This document shows positions 6,363 to 7,281 of a stretch of DNA of 7,281 bases, piece after piece. Every line of letters starts with the position of its first letter. Position 1 is the stretch's first letter. The notes under the pieces were generated by a model that did not search any database, was not told the DNA's origin, and saw only the letters and a list, made by a program, of their open reading frames with translations. The DNA is from Campylobacterales bacterium (lineage in GTDB: Bacteria > Campylobacterota > Campylobacteria > Campylobacterales > Hydrogenimonadaceae): positions 1-7,281 of the forward strand of contig JAMOMS010000234.1 in NCBI GenBank assembly GCA_027067015.1. The letters run 5' to 3'. A program made the translations under genes and the position numbers.

Positions 6363-6847
6363 GGTGCCAGGTACTCCTCTTCCAACCCCTCCTGACGTAC
6401 CAGCATCTCCACCATCTCCCGTACGGCTCCCTCGCCCCCTTTTTGACTGAGCACCACATCCACGCTCTCCAAAATCCTGTGGTGCGCGTCGGCGGGCGCA
6501 AAAGAGACGGCGCACCGTCGCAAGGCCCGGTAGTCATTCATATCATCGCCTATCATCGCCACCTCGTCCAGCCCGATACCCAGAGATTCGCACAACCGCT
6601 CCAGCCGGCCCAGCTTCTCCCTCTCCCCCTGGTAAAGATGGGTTATGCCAAGCTCTTTGGCCCGCCGTTCCACGATGGCCGACCTGCGCCCGGTAATGAT
6701 GGCCGCTTCCCGTCCGATCCTGAGCCAGTTGACGATGGCAAAGCCGTCCTTGACGTTAAAGGCTTTGAGCTCCCGTCCCTCACTGTCGTAGACAATCCTG
6801 CCGTCGGTCAGGCAACCGTCCACGTCCAGTACGATGAGTCGGATCAC
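6353..6847 (-). CDS. kdsC: 3-deoxy-D-manno-octulosonate 8-phosphate phosphatase KdsC
   Basis: KdsC is a cytosolic HAD-superfamily phosphatase that releases Kdo from Kdo-8-phosphate for the LPS inner core. The 164-residue, cap-less product has motif I DVDGCLTDG (nucleophile D8, acid/base D10), motif II ITGRR (T52), a lysine at K78 for motif III, and motif IV GDDMND (100-105). The KdsC-type tail KGGEGAVRE (136-144) separates it from generic HAD enzymes. The start is GTG 6845-6847, which overlaps the hisB stop as GTGA. AAAGG lies about 6 nt upstream, and the N-terminus MIRLIVLDVDG is as expected. A perfect 10-bp tandem repeat falls in the motif IV codons (6541-6560). Confidence 0.95.
   Translation of the reverse strand: MIRLIVLDVDGCLTDGRIVYDSEGRELKAFNVKDGFAIVNWLRIGREAAIITGRRSAIVERRAKELGITHLYQGEREKLGRLERLCESLGIGLDEVAMIGDDMNDYRALRRCAVSFAPADAHHRILESVDVVLSQKGGEGAVREMVEMLVRQEGLEEEYLAPWI
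6541..6560. repeat. Perfect 10-bp tandem duplication inside kdsC
   Basis: TATCATCGCC occurs twice in a row on the plus strand. On the coding strand it is GGCGATGATA twice, encoding the region around A97 to D102, just at motif IV (AMIGDD). Ten is not a multiple of three, so losing or gaining one copy would shift the frame in the active site. Confidence 0.95.
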
Positions 6848-7281
6848 AGCACACCTTTGGTGCTGGGCACACCGGCCCGCTCCGCCGTTGCCAACGCCCG
6901 GCGCAAAGCCACGGCAACGGCTTTAAAGGCCGCCTCAATAATATGGTGACGGTTCTTGCCCCTTTTGAGCGTCATATGGGCGGTAATACCGGCGTTGAAG
7001 AAGAAGGCGCGGAAAAACTCCTCCGCCAACTCCGCGTCAAAAGCCCCCACCTTGCCCTCGACCGGCACGTCATAAAAGAGATAGGGGCGGTTGGAGAGAT
7101 CCAGGTCGCACGCCACCGCCGCCTCATCCATCACCACCACCGCACTGCCGAAACGCTCAACCCTCTCAAGGGGAAAGACCGCTTCTTTAAACGCCTCTCC
7201 CAGCACAATGCCCACATCCTCCACGCTGTGGTGATCATCCACGTGGGTATCCCCCTCGCAGGTAACCGCCAGGTCAAACCA
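6844..7281 (-). CDS. hisB: Imidazoleglycerol-phosphate dehydratase HisB, N-terminal part outside window
   Basis: HisB dehydrates imidazoleglycerol phosphate to imidazoleacetol phosphate, the sixth step of histidine synthesis. It uses histidine-bound Mn2+. The visible 145 residues run in frame to the right edge. They contain the metal-binding motif DDHHSVED (15-22 of the visible part), MDEA (51-54), the second histidine motif GKNRHHIIEAAFKA (108-121) and the usual C-terminus PSTKGVL. Monofunctional IGPD proteins are about 190-200 residues, so roughly 45-55 N-terminal residues are missing. An in-frame GTG at 7242 is internal, as conserved sequence continues before it. The TGA overlaps kdsC in GTGA. 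It is the most upstream visible gene of the operon, and whether it is the first cannot be seen. Confidence 0.95.
   Translation of the reverse strand, partial: WFDLAVTCEGDTHVDDHHSVEDVGIVLGEAFKEAVFPLERVERFGSAVVVMDEAAVACDLDLSNRPYLFYDVPVEGKVGAFDAELAEEFFRAFFFNAGITAHMTLKRGKNRHHIIEAAFKAVAVALRRALATAERAGVPSTKGVL

Noticed and set aside
6363..6515. 51-residue upstream extension of LptC.
   Set aside because: It lies wholly over kdsC in another frame, is arginine- and glycine-rich, and would place the membrane anchor internally.

Overview
The window is a dense chromosomal housekeeping region from a Gram-negative, LPS-making bacterium. It holds Kdo phosphatase, LptC and LptA. The best guess is a GC-rich member of the Campylobacterota (epsilonproteobacteria). 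The basis is the order kdsC-lptC-lptA-engB-small membrane protein-PBP2, which I remember from that phylum, plus promoters that look like a bare TAAAAT -10 box with no good -35. Base composition is well above that of Campylobacter or Helicobacter, so a Nitratifractor- or Hydrogenimonas-like relative is plausible. The genus is not proven by the sequence.

Layout: (1) 1-666, minus strand, queC for queuosine/preQ0 synthesis, GTG start, running off the left edge close to its C-terminus. (2) 667-724, the only non-coding stretch, a 58-bp divergent promoter region with two back-to-back TAAAAT boxes. (3) 725-2079, plus strand, ybeY (rRNA maturation endoribonuclease) and a Ca2+/Na+ antiporter, joined by an ATGA overlap. 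(4) 2076-7281, minus strand, eight genes read right to left: hisB (5' part outside the window), kdsC, lptC, lptA, engB, a small GNAT acetyltransferase that may be a short ArgA, an MreD-like membrane protein, and mrdA (PBP2). Every junction in this set overlaps, by 4, 10, 4, 17, 1, about 37 and 4 nt. It therefore looks like one translationally coupled operon. The two opposing units meet tail to tail with their stop codons overlapping (2076-2079), which leaves no room for an intergenic terminator.

Functionally the long operon is mostly about the cell envelope. KdsC finishes Kdo synthesis, LptC and LptA carry LPS across the periplasm, and the MreD-like protein and PBP2 belong to the elongasome. 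A ribosome-assembly GTPase and two amino-acid biosynthesis enzymes (HisB and the putative ArgA) sit in the same unit. The left part concerns RNA maturation (QueC for tRNA, YbeY for rRNA) plus an ion exchanger.

I see no mobile elements, CRISPR arrays, RNA genes or defence genes. I do not see a clearly new biological system. The points most worth a second look are the extreme overlap architecture, the MreD candidate, the cysteine-tailed GNAT, the apparently leaderless ybeY, the convergent stop overlap, and a perfect 10-bp tandem repeat in the kdsC active-site codons.
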